Source: Kineococcus rubinsiae
GTDB lineage: Bacteria; Actinomycetota; Actinomycetes; Actinomycetales; Kineococcaceae
Assembly: GCF_011839805.1 (NCBI RefSeq)
Contig: NZ_VWPY01000004.1
Location: 62,001-126,000 of the forward strand
Reading direction: 5' to 3'
DNA length: 64,000 nt
Shown here: piece by piece, positions 43,043-52,026 of the stretch
How the letters are laid out: each line of letters starts with the position of its first letter
How positions within the stretch are numbered: the stretch's first letter is position 1
Notes under the pieces: generated by a model
What the model saw: only the letters and a program-made list of their open reading frames with translations
What the model was told of the DNA's origin: nothing
Database searches by the model: none
Translations under genes and position numbers: made by a program

Positions 43043-43081
43043 ACAAGAAGTCTTGTACAACGGCTCTTGTGGACCTAGCCT
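43043..43081 (+). promoter_or_regulatory. tandem 14-bp operators overlapping a leaderless promoter
   Basis: ACAAGAAGTCTTGT (43043-43056) and ACAACGGCTCTTGT (43057-43070) follow each other without a gap, each with ACAA-n6-TTGT symmetry. TTGTAC (43053-43058) and TAGCCT (43076-43081) are 17 bases apart, and TAGCCT ends 6 nt before GTG 43088. The layout fits autorepression by the ArsR-like regulator just downstream. Confidence 0.65.
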
Positions 43082-43087
43082 CGACGC

Positions 43088-43678
43088 GTGGACGACTCCC
43101 GCGCCGTGCGCCTGACCGACCCCGCCGTCATGCGGGTGCTCGCGCACCCGACCCGGCTCACGCTGCTCGGGGAGCTGCGCAGCGAGGGGCCGGCGACGGT
43201 GGGCGGGCTCAGCCGGGTGCTCGACGAGGCCCCCGGTTCCGTCAGCTACCACCTGGGCCGCCTCGTGGACGCGGGCCTGGTCGAGGAGGCCCCCGACCTG
43301 GCGCGCGACCGGCGCGAGCGGTGGTGGCGCGCGGTGCACCAGCTGACGACCGTGTCCCCCACCGATTCCCTCGACGACCCCGAGCGGCACGCGGCCTCCA
43401 CGGCGCTGCGCCGGGAGTTCGCCCGCCGCCACGCGGCCGTCCTGCAGGAGCACCTCGACGCCGAGGCGTCGCTGCCCCGCGAGCTCGTGGCGGCCCTGAC
43501 GACGGGTGACCGGCAGCTGCGCCTGACCACCACCGAGCTGCGCGAGCTCAGCGACGAGCTCGAGGCCCTCGTCGACCGGTGGCAGGCGCGCTCGGACGCG
43601 CTGTCCGCCGACGGCGAGCGCCCCGGCACCCACCGCGTCGCGCTGGTCTACGCGGCCGTGCCCCGGGTCCCGCGGTGA
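43088..43678 (+). CDS. ArsR-like winged-helix regulator
   Basis: This 196-residue regulator has an N-terminal winged-helix of the ArsR/HTH_20 type (residues 10-80: VMRVLAHPTRLTLLGELRSE, PGSVSYHLGRLVDAGLVEEA). No cysteine metal site is visible. The C-terminal half is helical and charged (ALRREFARRHAAVLQEHLDA) and may sense a small molecule or mediate dimers. The GTG at 43088 is the leaderless start, 6 nt after TAGCCT. It overlaps the following MFS exporter by 4 bases, an arrangement typical of drug-efflux units in which the regulator represses its exporter. Confidence 0.9.
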   Translation: MDDSRAVRLTDPAVMRVLAHPTRLTLLGELRSEGPATVGGLSRVLDEAPGSVSYHLGRLVDAGLVEEAPDLARDRRERWWRAVHQLTTVSPTDSLDDPERHAASTALRREFARRHAAVLQEHLDAEASLPRELVAALTTGDRQLRLTTTELRELSDELEALVDRWQARSDALSADGERPGTHRVALVYAAVPRVPR

Positions 43679-44949
43679 CGCCCGCGTGGCGGCTGCGGTG
43701 GCTGCTCCTGGCCCACACGGTCAGCGCGACGGGCAACACGGCCACGTTCATCGCCCTGCCGCTGTACGTCTACGCGAGCACGGGCAGCGCCGCTCTGCTG
43801 GGTGTCCTGGGCGCCGCGGCAGTCGCGCCCGTCGTGGTGGGCGGAGTGTTCGGCGGCGTCCTCGTCGACCGCTTCGGCTACCGGCGCACCAGCGTGGTCT
43901 CCGACGCGGTCGGCGCCGTCACGATCGGCGCGGTCCCCCTGCTGGCGGCCACGACCGGACTGCCGTTCGCGGGGCTGATCGCGCTCGTCGTCGCGACCGG
44001 GCTGCTGGACACCCCGGGGCAGGCGGCCCGCCACGCCATGCTCCCCGAGCTCGCCGCCGACGCCGGAGCGCCGCTGGAGCGGGCGACCGGCTGGATGGAC
44101 GCGGCCGAGCGGGCCGCGCGACTGCTGGGCGCGCCCGCGGCGGGCGGGCTCGTCGCGGCCGTCGGGGCCCCCGTGGTCCTCGTGCTGGACGCGGCCACCT
44201 TCGTCGTCGCGGCGCTCCTCGTCGCCGCCGCCGTCCCCGCCGTCCGAGCGACCGCCGCCGGAGCGACCGCCGTCGCGCGCACCCCGGCCCCGGCCGGCGG
44301 CGGGTGGCGCGGCTACCGGCGCGACCTCGCCGAGGGCCTGGCCTTCGTGCGCCAGGACCGGCTGCTGCGCGCGATCGTCGGGATGGTCCTGCTCACCAAC
44401 GCCTTCGACGCGGCGTGGAGCAGCGTCGTGCTGCCCCTGCACGCCGCCCGCCACCTGGGCGGCGGCACGGCCCTGGGCCTGCTCGTCGCGGCGTTCGGCG
44501 GGGGCGCCGTCGTCGGCGCGGTCGTCTTCGGCGCCGTCGGCGCACGGTTCTCCCGCCGCACGGTGTTCGGGGTCGCCTTCCTCCTCGCGGGCGGCCCGCG
44601 GTTCCTCGTGCTGGCGACCTCGCCCTCCCTGGGCGTGCTGCTGCTGGTGCTCGCCCTCGCCGGGGTGGCCGCCGGGGCGCTGAACCCGATCCTCGGCGCG
44701 GCCCAGCTGCAGCGGGTGCCGGCCGCGGCGCGCGCCCGCGTCGGCGGGGTGGTCGGAGCCGGTGCGTGGGCCGGGATGCCGCTGGGCACCCTGGTGGCCG
44801 GGTTCTGGCTGGAGCGCGGGTCGCTGACGGCGCTGCTGCTCGTCCTGGGCGGCGCCTACCTGCTGGTGACCCTGCTGCCCTTCGTCGCGCCGGCCTGGCG
44901 CGAGCTCGACCGCGTCCCCGCGGCACCGGCGGCGCTGCAGCAGGGCTGA
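43675..44949 (+). CDS. MFS drug-efflux-type transporter
   Basis: This 424-residue major facilitator has 12 predicted helices. The first is WLLLAHTVSATGNTATFIAL, the A-like loop is GGVLVDRFGYRRTSVVSDAV, and a central hydrophilic loop (ARTPAPAGGGWRGYRRDL) precedes the second half. It looks like the DHA3/MefA group of macrolide-type exporters (TGLLDTPGQAARHAMLPELA). GTG 43675 overlaps the stop of the ArsR-like regulator, so the pair is one operon. The substrate is unknown. A short intergenic stretch separates it from the next gene. Confidence 0.9.
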   Translation: MTPAWRLRWLLLAHTVSATGNTATFIALPLYVYASTGSAALLGVLGAAAVAPVVVGGVFGGVLVDRFGYRRTSVVSDAVGAVTIGAVPLLAATTGLPFAGLIALVVATGLLDTPGQAARHAMLPELAADAGAPLERATGWMDAAERAARLLGAPAAGGLVAAVGAPVVLVLDAATFVVAALLVAAAVPAVRATAAGATAVARTPAPAGGGWRGYRRDLAEGLAFVRQDRLLRAIVGMVLLTNAFDAAWSSVVLPLHAARHLGGGTALGLLVAAFGGGAVVGAVVFGAVGARFSRRTVFGVAFLLAGGPRFLVLATSPSLGVLLLVLALAGVAAGALNPILGAAQLQRVPAAARARVGGVVGAGAWAGMPLGTLVAGFWLERGSLTALLLVLGGAYLLVTLLPFVAPAWRELDRVPAAPAALQQG

Positions 44950-45016
44950 GGCGCCGGGCCCGGGGCGGCCGGGCGGGCCCCCGCGTGCGAGGGTCGGCAC
45001 GTCGGAGGGAGGGGCC

Positions 45017-45646
45017 GTGCTGGAGCACCTGGACCAGCTGGCCCTCGCGCACGCGGGGGCCTCGTGGGTCGTCCTCGTCGTGCTGGCGCTCGCCGCGCTC
45101 GACGCGTTCCTCCCGCCCCTGCCGAGCGAGTCCGTCGTCATCGCGCTGGCCGCCGTCTCCGGCTCCCTGGGCCGCCCGGACCTCCTGCTGCTCGGCGCGT
45201 GCGCGGCCGTGGGCGCCTGGGTCGGCGACAACCTCACCTACACCCTGGGCCGGCACTCCCCGCTGCGGCGCTGGACGGCCCGCTCCCCCCGCCTCGCGCG
45301 CGCCTTCGCCCGGGCGGGCCGAGAGCTGGAGCGCCGGGGACCCCTGGCCATCCTGGCCGCCCGCTACGTCCCGATCGGCCGGACCGCCGTGAACCTCACC
45401 GCCGGGGCGGTCGCCTTCCCCCGCGGCCGCTTCGCGAGCCTGTCGGCGCTCGCGGCCGTGAGCTGGGCGACGTACGCCGTGCTCATCGGCACCGTCGCCG
45501 GCCGGTGGTTGCGGGGGCGGCCGCTCCTGGGGTCCGCGGTGGGCATCGTCGTGGCCCTCGCCCTGGGCTTCGCCGTCGAGCGGTTCCTCGAGCGCGTCGT
45601 GCGGCCGCGGCGCCGCCCGGCCGACGAGGGGGCGGAACCGCTCTGA
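45017..45646 (+). CDS. DedA-family membrane protein
   Basis: This 209-residue integral membrane protein belongs to the DedA/SNARE-associated (VTT) family, linked to lipid-carrier flipping such as undecaprenyl phosphate recycling. Motifs are FLPPLPSESVVIALAAVSGS, the glycine-rich GAWVGDNLTYTLGRHS and the conserved ILAARYVPIGRTAVNLTAGA segment with its essential arginine near residue 118. GGAGGGAGG precedes GTG 45017. It is followed by a chemoreceptor-like gene 78 nt downstream; no link is evident. Confidence 0.9.
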   Translation: MLEHLDQLALAHAGASWVVLVVLALAALDAFLPPLPSESVVIALAAVSGSLGRPDLLLLGACAAVGAWVGDNLTYTLGRHSPLRRWTARSPRLARAFARAGRELERRGPLAILAARYVPIGRTAVNLTAGAVAFPRGRFASLSALAAVSWATYAVLIGTVAGRWLRGRPLLGSAVGIVVALALGFAVERFLERVVRPRRRPADEGAEPL

Positions 45647-45724
45647 TCGTCGCCGCACCCGCCGATGGGGAGGGCCACGGTGCACCAGCGCGCCGCCGCC
45701 GAAGGTCCGGGAAGGCACCAGCAC

Positions 45725-47785
45725 ATGAGCGTCGCGACGCACCAGACCGGGACCGTGGCGCCTCCGCGGGCCCTGCGCCCGGTGCTCTCCCTCAGCGACC
45801 GCCTGCGGACCGGGCCGCGCCTCGCCGTCCTCGCCGCGCTGCTGCTGCTGCCGGGGCTGCTGGCGACCGGGTCCTTCACGGTCGAGGTCGGCGGTGAGCT
45901 GGCGGCCACCCGCGCGGAGCTCGCCGGGCAGGAGGTCCTGGACCCCGCGCTGCGGGCGATGACCGCCGCGGCCCGCGGCGAGGCCGTGGACCTCACGGCC
46001 GTGCGCGCCGGGGTCGCCGCGCAGCCGGGCCTGGAGCTCGACGAGGCCGTCGCCACCCTCACCGCCGCCACCACCGGCTCGGCGAGCGCGCTGCAGCGGA
46101 CGCAGGCGCTGGGCGCCTTCGCGACCGAGGTGGCCAACGCGTCGCGGCTGATCCTCGACCCCGACCTCGACTCCTACTACGTCATGGACGCCGAGGTCGT
46201 GCAGGTCCCGCACCTGCTCGTGGCCGCGGCCGCCGCCGCGGACGCCGACCCCACGGCGCGCGCCGTGCAGGCCGCCGCGCTGGCGGGGGCCGCGCAGGCG
46301 CTGACCGCCGACGTGCAGACCGCCCGCCGGGCCACGGACGCCGGTGACCTGACCGACGGTGAACTGGCCGCCCTCGACCGCCTGGCGGCCGTCGCCGCGG
46401 TCGCGACGGCGAGCGCGACGCAGCTCACCACCGCACCCGCGGACACCGCCACCACCGCCACCACCGCGGCCACCGCGCCCGTGGTCGCGGCCGCCGAGGC
46501 CGCCCTCCCCGGCGCCTCCGAGGCGCTGGAGTCCCTGCTGCGGGCCCGCGAGGACGAGCTGGTCACCCGCCGCGACGTCGTCCTGGCCGTGGCCGGGGCC
46601 GGCTTCCTGCTCGCCACGTGGACGGCCGTCGGGATCGGGTGGCGCACGCGCCGCGACGTCGGGGCGACCGTCGCGGCCGTCGCGGCCCTCGCCGACGGCG
46701 AGCTCACCGAGCGCCCGCTGCCCGCGGGCCGCGACGAGTTCGGCGACATCGCCCGGTCCCTCACCACCGCCCGGCTGACGCTCCTGCACCAGCGGGAGGC
46801 GCTCCGCGAGGCGCACGAGGAGCGCGAGCTGCAGCTGCAGCAGGGCTTCGAGCACCAGCGCACGTCCGAGCGGCACACCCGCGAGCGCGCGCAGGCGATC
46901 ATCGACGAGAGCGCCGCCACCGTCCTGGCCGAGCTGAGCGCGCTGGGCGAGCACGTCGAGGCCGTACGCACTTGCGCCCGCTCGATCGAGGCGCGGGTCG
47001 CCACGACCGAGGCGGTCACCCGCAGCGTCAGCGCGGAGACGGCCGACGCGGACGCCGGTGCCGTCGCCCTGGGCACGAGCCTCGCCGAGGTCGGCGGGAT
47101 GGCCCAGCTCATCGCCGGCGTCGCCGGGCAGACCAAGCTGCTGGCCCTCAACGCGACCATCGAGGCGGCGCGGGCCGCCGAGGCGGGCGCGGGCTTCGGC
47201 GTCGTCGCGGACGAGGTCAAGATGCTCGCCGCGACGACCGCCAGCTCCACGGGCACCATCACCACGACCCTCGCGGCGCTGGACGCCGACGCCGCGCGCG
47301 TCGGGCGGGCCATCAGCAAGGTCGGCACGGACATCGGCCTGCTCGACGAGGCCACGGCCGCGCTCAGCGGGGTCGCCGTCGAGCAGTACGCCCTGGTGGA
47401 CACGCTGCACGCGGCGCTGGGCACGACCATCACGCGGGTGCAGGAGCTGGCCTCGCTCGGCGACCGCCTGGAGCGGCGCACGGCCGAGCGGCGCCCGGTC
47501 GCGGGGCGCGTCACCTTCAAGGTGGGCTCGACCCGCGTGGACGCCACGCTCGCCGACCTCAGCGTCAGCGGCCTGCGCTGCCTGCTGCCGGGCGCGACCG
47601 AGCTGCGGCCCGGGGCGACCGGGGACCTGCGGGTCGTCATCGGCACGCAGGAGGTCCTGGCGCCCGGGTCCGTCACCCGCTACCGCGACGGCGGCGGCGG
47701 CGGCGCGGAGCTGGGCATCGCCTTCGGCCGCGTCGCCCCCGCCGTGCAGGCCGTCATCGACGCCCTGGTGCACGGCGGCGCCTGA
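45725..47785 (+). CDS. methyl-accepting chemotaxis-type protein with C-terminal PilZ domain
   Basis: This 686-residue membrane receptor has a first membrane span at [20 protein letters not shown] (about 34-56). An approximately 220-residue alanine-rich helical extracellular domain follows ([20 protein letters not shown]), then a second span [20 protein letters not shown] and a HAMP-like segment. The signalling domain has the conserved tip [20 protein letters not shown]. The last 100 residues form a PilZ domain ([21 protein letters not shown]), which binds cyclic-di-GMP through RxxxR and D-x-S-x-x-G. ATG 45725 is preferred over ATG 45665 because a weak GGGAAGG lies upstream. The fusion would let c-di-GMP tune a chemosensory array. 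No che genes are nearby. Confidence 0.88.
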   Translation: MSVATHQTGTVAPPRALRPVLSLSDRLRTGPRLAVLAALLLLPGLLATGSFTVEVGGELAATRAELAGQEVLDPALRAMTAAARGEAVDLTAVRAGVAAQPGLELDEAVATLTAATTGSASALQRTQALGAFATEVANASRLILDPDLDSYYVMDAEVVQVPHLLVAAAAAADADPTARAVQAAALAGAAQALTADVQTARRATDAGDLTDGELAALDRLAAVAAVATASATQLTTAPADTATTATTAATAPVVAAAEAALPGASEALESLLRAREDELVTRRDVVLAVAGAGFLLATWTAVGIGWRTRRDVGATVAAVAALADGELTERPLPAGRDEFGDIARSLTTARLTLLHQREALREAHEERELQLQQGFEHQRTSERHTRERAQAIIDESAATVLAELSALGEHVEAVRTCARSIEARVATTEAVTRSVSAETADADAGAVALGTSLAEVGGMAQLIAGVAGQTKLLALNATIEAARAAEAGAGFGVVADEVKMLAATTASSTGTITTTLAALDADAARVGRAISKVGTDIGLLDEATAALSGVAVEQYALVDTLHAALGTTITRVQELASLGDRLERRTAERRPVAGRVTFKVGSTRVDATLADLSVSGLRCLLPGATELRPGATGDLRVVIGTQEVLAPGSVTRYRDGGGGGAELGIAFGRVAPAVQAVIDALVHGGA

Positions 47786-47794
47786 CGCCCGCCC

Positions 47795-47822
47795 GCCGCC
47801 GGTGGTCGGGACCACCGGCGGC
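47795..47822. terminator. 13-bp perfect bidirectional hairpin
   Basis: GCCGCCGGTGGTC (47795-47807) pairs exactly with GACCACCGGCGGC (47810-47822) around 2 nt, between the convergent chemoreceptor and gatB genes. Confidence 0.65.
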
Positions 47823-47842
47823 CGGGACGTGCGCGCGCAGCG

Positions 47843-49369
47843 TCAGCTGCCGACGCGCTCCAGGACCAGCTCGCGCACGCGGGCCGCGTCCGCCTTGCCG
47901 CGCATGTCCTTCATGACCGCACCGATGAGGGCGCCGGCGGCCTGCACCTTGCCCGCGCGGATCTTGTCGGCCACGTCGGGGTTCGCGGCGACCGCGGCGT
48001 CCACGGCCGCGATGAGCGCGGACTCGTCGGAGACCATCGCCAGGTTCCGGGACGCGACCACCTCGGTCGGCGACCCCTCCCCCGCCAGGACACCCTCGAG
48101 CGCCTCGCGGGCCAGGCGGTCGGTGAGCGTGCCCGCGTCGACGAGGCCCTGCAGCTCCGCGACCTGCGCGGGCGTGACCGGCAGCGCCGAGAGGTCGGTG
48201 CCCTCGACGTTCGCGCGGCGCGCCAGCTCGCCCATCCACCACTTGCGGGCCGTCGCGGGCGAGGCGCCCGCGGCGACGGTGGCCTCGACGAGGTCCAGCG
48301 CACCCGCGTTGAGCACGTCGCGCATCTCCGGCTCGGAGAAGCCCCACTCGGTGGTCAGCCGGCGGCGGCGCTCGGCCGGGGGTTCCGGCAGCGTCGCGCG
48401 CAGCGACTCGACCCACGCCGGGTCGGGCTCGATCGGCACCAGGTCGGGTTCGGGGAAGTACCGGTAGTCCTCGGCGTCGGACTTCTCCCGGCCCGACGTC
48501 GTCAGGCCGGTGTCCTCGTGCCAGTGCCGGGTCTCCTGCACGACCTTCGCGCCCGACAGCAGCACGGCCGCGTGCCGGCCGACCTCGTAGCGCACGGCCC
48601 GCTCGACCGAGCGCAGCGAGTTCACGTTCTTGGTCTCCGAGCGCGTGCCCAGCGGGTCCTGCGGCGTCGGGCGCAGCGACAGGTTCACGTCGCAGCGCAG
48701 CGAGCCCTGCTCCATCTTCACGTCGGAGACGTCCAGGGCGCGCAGCAGGTCCCGCAGCGTCGCGACGTAGGCGCGGGCCACGTCGGGCACCCGGTCCCCC
48801 GCACCGGTCAGCGGGCGCGTCACGATCTCGATGAGCGGGATGCCCGCGCGGTTGTAGTCCACGAGGGAGTACTCCGCGCCGTGGATGCGGCCCGTGGAAC
48901 CCCCGACGTGCAGGGACTTCCCGGTGTCCTCCTCCATGTGCGCGCGCTCGATGTCGACGCGGTAGGTGAACGCCGGCTTCGTGCCGTCCTCGCTGGCCGG
49001 GACCTCGACGTCCAGGAACCCGTCGTGGGCGATCGGCTCGTCGTACTGCGAGGTCTGGAAGTTCTTCGGCATGTCCGGGTAGAAGTAGTTCTTCCGGGCG
49101 AAGCGGCAGTAGCTCGCGATCGAGCAGTTCAGCGCGAGGCCGATGCGGATCGCGGACTCCAGCGCCTTCGCGTTCAGCACCGGCAGCGCGCCCGGCAGGC
49201 CGAGCGAGACCGGGTCGACCTGGGTGTTCGGCTCGGCGCCGAACTCGGTCGGCGCACCCGAGAACATCTTCGTCGCCGTCGACAGCTCGACGTGCACCTC
49301 GAGTCCGAGCACCGGGTCGAACTGCGCGATGGCCTCGTCGTAGGGGATCGTCTGGTCCACGGCGCTCAT
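47843..49369 (-). CDS. gatB: aspartyl/glutamyl-tRNA amidotransferase subunit B
   Basis: This 508-residue subunit of the GatCAB complex phosphorylates Glu-tRNA(Gln) or Asp-tRNA(Asn) and amidates it with ammonia from GatA. The catalytic cradle has [55 protein letters not shown] and the ATP-site segment [18 protein letters not shown]. The YqeY-like tail domain ends at [21 protein letters not shown] 49369 overlaps the gatA stop by 4 bases. The length is normal. It is essential in bacteria lacking GlnRS, as most actinobacteria do. Confidence 0.97.
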   Translation of the reverse strand: MSAVDQTIPYDEAIAQFDPVLGLEVHVELSTATKMFSGAPTEFGAEPNTQVDPVSLGLPGALPVLNAKALESAIRIGLALNCSIASYCRFARKNYFYPDMPKNFQTSQYDEPIAHDGFLDVEVPASEDGTKPAFTYRVDIERAHMEEDTGKSLHVGGSTGRIHGAEYSLVDYNRAGIPLIEIVTRPLTGAGDRVPDVARAYVATLRDLLRALDVSDVKMEQGSLRCDVNLSLRPTPQDPLGTRSETKNVNSLRSVERAVRYEVGRHAAVLLSGAKVVQETRHWHEDTGLTTSGREKSDAEDYRYFPEPDLVPIEPDPAWVESLRATLPEPPAERRRRLTTEWGFSEPEMRDVLNAGALDLVEATVAAGASPATARKWWMGELARRANVEGTDLSALPVTPAQVAELQGLVDAGTLTDRLAREALEGVLAGEGSPTEVVASRNLAMVSDESALIAAVDAAVAANPDVADKIRAGKVQAAGALIGAVMKDMRGKADAARVRELVLERVGS

Positions 49370-50907
49370 GCCGTCGCTCCCTTCCACTCGGGGACCCGCG
49401 CGAGCAGGGGTCCGCCCCACTGCGCGGTCAAGCGCGCCTCGACGGCCGCCCCGACCCGGTACAGCCGGTCGTCGGCCTGCTGCGGCGCGAGGACCTGCAG
49501 GCCGACGGGCAGGCCGTCGTCGGACAGGCCCGCGGGCAGCGACATGCCGGGGATCCCCGCGAGGTTCGCGGGGATCGTCGCGACGTCGCCGGCGTACATC
49601 GCCAGCGGGTCGTCGAGCTTCTCCCCCAGCCGGTACGCCGTGGTCGGCGCGGTGGGCGAGACGAGGACGTCGACCTGGCCGAAGGCCCGCGCGAAGTCGC
49701 GCTGCACCAGGGTGCGGACCTTCTGGGCGCTGCCGTAGTAGGCGTCGTAGTAGCCCGCCGAGAGGGCGTAGGTGCCGAGGATGATGCGGCGCTTGGCCTC
49801 GTCGCCGAACCCGGCGGCGCGGGTGGCGCGCATGACCTGCTCGGCCGTCACGTGCTCGCCCTCGGGCGTGACCCGCAGGCCGTAGCGCATGCCGTCGAAC
49901 TTGGCGAGGTTGCTCGACGCCTCGCTCGGCAGGATCAGGTAGTACGCGGCCAGCGCGTGCACGAGGTTCGGCAGGCTGAGCTCGACGACCTCGGCCCCGG
50001 CCTCGCGCATCAGCGCGACGGCCTCGGTGAAGCGCGCCGTGACGCCCGCCTCGTAGCCCTCGCCGGAGAGCTCGGTGACGACCCCGACGCGGACGCCGGT
50101 CAGGTCGCCCGAGGCGCCCTGGCGCGCGGCGCCCACGACGTCGGGGACGTCGGCGGGGATCGAGGTCGAGTCGTACGGGTCGTGGCCCGCGATGACGGCG
50201 TGCAGCAGGGCGGTGTCCAAGACGGTGCGCGCGCACGGCCCGGCCTGGTCCAGGGAGCTCGCGAGCGCGACGAGGCCGTAGCGCGAGACGCCGCCGTAGG
50301 TGGGCTTGACGCCGACCGTGCCGGTGACGGCCGCGGGTTGGCGGATCGAGCCGCCCGTGTCGGAGCCGATGGTCAGCGGGGCCTCGAACGCGGCGAGCGC
50401 CGCGGCGGAACCGCCGCCGGACCCGCCGGGGATGCGGGTCGGGTCCCAGGGGTTGCGGGTGGGCCCGTAGGCGGAGTGCTCGGTGGTCGAGCCCATCGCG
50501 AACTCGTCCATGTTCGTCTTGCCGAGGACGACGAGCCCCGCGGCGTGCAGCTCGCGCACGACGGTCGCGTCGTACGGCGGGACCCAGCCCTGGAGCATGC
50601 GGGAGCCGCACGTGGTGGGCATGCCGCGCGTGGTCAGGACGTCCTTGACCCCGATCGGCACCCCGGCCAGGGCTCCGAGGACGGCGCCCTTCGCGCGGTC
50701 GGCGTCGATCTCGCGGGCGCGGGCCAGCGCGGACTCGGCGGCGACGTGCAGGAACGCGTGCACGCCCGTCTCGGCGGGGCCGTCGACGGCCGCGATGCGG
50801 TCGAGGTGGGCCTGGGTGACCTCCTCCGAGGACACGACCTTGGCGACGAGCGCCTCGGACAGCCGCGAGGCGTTCCAGTGCACCAGTTCGTTCACGCTGC
50901 TGCTCAC
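49366..50907 (-). CDS. gatA: glutamyl-tRNA amidotransferase subunit A
   Basis: This 513-residue amidase-signature enzyme releases ammonia from glutamine for GatB. The Ser-cisSer-Lys triad is in place: [20 protein letters not shown] holds the lysine, and [12 protein letters not shown] and [15 protein letters not shown] hold the serines. [20 protein letters not shown] follows. GTG 50907 overlaps the gatC stop by 4 bases. The middle of the gatCAB operon is normal in length and order. Confidence 0.97.
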   Translation of the reverse strand: MSSSVNELVHWNASRLSEALVAKVVSSEEVTQAHLDRIAAVDGPAETGVHAFLHVAAESALARAREIDADRAKGAVLGALAGVPIGVKDVLTTRGMPTTCGSRMLQGWVPPYDATVVRELHAAGLVVLGKTNMDEFAMGSTTEHSAYGPTRNPWDPTRIPGGSGGGSAAALAAFEAPLTIGSDTGGSIRQPAAVTGTVGVKPTYGGVSRYGLVALASSLDQAGPCARTVLDTALLHAVIAGHDPYDSTSIPADVPDVVGAARQGASGDLTGVRVGVVTELSGEGYEAGVTARFTEAVALMREAGAEVVELSLPNLVHALAAYYLILPSEASSNLAKFDGMRYGLRVTPEGEHVTAEQVMRATRAAGFGDEAKRRIILGTYALSAGYYDAYYGSAQKVRTLVQRDFARAFGQVDVLVSPTAPTTAYRLGEKLDDPLAMYAGDVATIPANLAGIPGMSLPAGLSDDGLPVGLQVLAPQQADDRLYRVGAAVEARLTAQWGGPLLARVPEWKGATA

Positions 50908-51203
50908 GCGTCCTCCTCGAGGATCTGGGGCACGCGGAACCGGCCGTCCTCGGACGCGGGAGCGCCGGCGAGGGCGTCGGCGGCGCTCAGGCCGGGACGC
51001 ACGACGTCGGGCCGGGTGACGTTGGTCAGGGGCACCGGGTGCGAGGTCGCGGGGACGTCGTCGGTGACGGCGGAGGCGACCTGCGCGACGGCGTCGAGGA
51101 CCGCGCCGAGCTGACCGGCCATGCGGTCCAGCTCCTCGTCGGTCATGTCGATGCGCGCCAGGCGCGCGAGGTGCTCGACCTCGGAACGGGAGATGACGGA
51201 CAC
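50904..51203 (-). CDS. gatC: glutamyl-tRNA amidotransferase subunit C
   Basis: This 99-residue GatC stabilises the GatAB complex. It starts [20 protein letters not shown] and has the conserved [20 protein letters not shown] helix, then the extended [18 protein letters not shown] strand that wraps GatA. GTG 51203 is the start; TAGACT lies 8 nt before it, so the operon may be leaderless. The longer frame upstream is antisense of the TetR gene. Confidence 0.95.
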   Translation of the reverse strand: MSVISRSEVEHLARLARIDMTDEELDRMAGQLGAVLDAVAQVASAVTDDVPATSHPVPLTNVTRPDVVRPGLSAADALAGAPASEDGRFRVPQILEEDA

Positions 51204-51211
51204 GACCGGTG

Positions 51212-51217
51212 AGTCTA
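51212..51217 (-). promoter_or_regulatory. leaderless -10 element TAGACT before gatC
   Basis: On the minus strand TAGACT ends 8 nt before GTG 51203, with no Shine-Dalgarno sequence in between. Confidence 0.4.
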
Positions 51218-51243
51218 GGGCGTGGGCGCCTCCTGGGGTGCGA

Positions 51244-51271
51244 CCGCGGTCGCGGGTGGGCCCTACCGCGG
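51244..51271 (-). terminator. stem-loop at the 3' end of the TetR gene
   Basis: CCGCGGT (51244-51250) and ACCGCGG (51265-51271) overlap the TetR stop codon. The 14-bp palindrome GCGACCGCGGTCGC (51240-51253) is also here. It may end the minus-strand TetR transcript ahead of the gatC promoter. Confidence 0.35.
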
Positions 51272-51964
51272 GTGCGGCTCGCCGTAGATGGCGCGCAGCC
51301 ACACCCCGAGCAGGACGTCGACGACGTCGGCCTCGGCGACGGCGGGGCCGTGCCCGGCGAAGGTGGTGTGCAGGACGCGCTCGTTCATCCAGTTCAGGGC
51401 GGTGGCGAGGTCGCGGGAGGGCAGCCCGGCCGGGGCGGCGCCGCGGGCGCGCTCGGCGTCGATCTCGGCGGCCGCCTCCTCGACGAAGCGCTCCATGTGG
51501 GCGCTCCACACGTCGCGCACGGCGGGGCTGGAGGCGCGGGCCTCGGCCGCGGCGAGGGTGACGGCGCGGTGGGAGCGGAAGGGCTCCTGGACGCTGGCGA
51601 TGACCTGGCGCCAGCGGCCCTCCCGGTCGGGGGCGGGGTGGCGCAGCGCGGTGTCGCGTCGCAACCGGGCCTCGGCCACCACGGCGTCCAGCAGCGCGAG
51701 CAGCACCGCCTCCTTGGACGGGAAGTAGAAGTAGAACGTCGGGCGGGAGATGCCCGCACCGCGGGCCAGCTCGTCCACCGAGACGTCGGCGTAGGGGCGC
51801 CGGGTCAGCAGCTGCTCGGCCGTCGCGAGGATCGCGCGCTCGCGGTCGTCGCCGCTGGGACGCGGGGTGCGCCGGCCGCGGCCCGGCTCGGCCGGGGCTG
51901 CCGGGGCGGGGTCGGGGGCAGCGACGGCGGGCGCCGAGACGTCGGGCGAGGGGTCGGCGGGCAC
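51263..51964 (-). CDS. ethR: EthR-like TetR-family repressor
   Basis: This 233-residue TetR regulator has an N-terminal region after a Pro/Ala-rich leader ([20 protein letters not shown], then [20 protein letters not shown]) that is strikingly like mycobacterial EthR. The C-terminal ligand domain also has EthR segments ([20 protein letters not shown]). EthR represses ethA, the monooxygenase that activates ethionamide. Here too it is divergent from an EthA-like gene. GTG 51964 is leaderless, 6 nt after TAGGCT, and tandem 15-bp inverted repeats lie between the two genes. The physiological ligand is unknown, although EthR pockets bind long hydrophobic esters and ketones. Confidence 0.88.
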   Translation of the reverse strand: MPADPSPDVSAPAVAAPDPAPAAPAEPGRGRRTPRPSGDDRERAILATAEQLLTRRPYADVSVDELARGAGISRPTFYFYFPSKEAVLLALLDAVVAEARLRRDTALRHPAPDREGRWRQVIASVQEPFRSHRAVTLAAAEARASSPAVRDVWSAHMERFVEEAAAEIDAERARGAAPAGLPSRDLATALNWMNERVLHTTFAGHGPAVAEADVVDVLLGVWLRAIYGEPHPR

Positions 51965-51970
51965 CTGCGC

Positions 51971-52020
51971 AGCCTATCGTTCGACACCCTGTTGACAGTC
52001 TCGACGCGGCGTTGAAGAGT
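51971..52020. promoter_or_regulatory. divergent ethR/ethA promoters with tandem 20-bp-period operators
   Basis: TCGACACCCTGTTGA (51981-51995) and TCGACGCGGCGTTGA (52001-52015) are imperfect inverted repeats exactly 20 bp apart. TTGACA (51992-51997), 17 bases, AAGAGT (52015-52020) and 6 nt lead to ethA ATG 52027. On the other strand TAGGCT (51976 to 51971) lies 6 nt before ethR. The repressor would block both leaderless promoters. Confidence 0.65.
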
Positions 52021-52026
52021 GACGCC

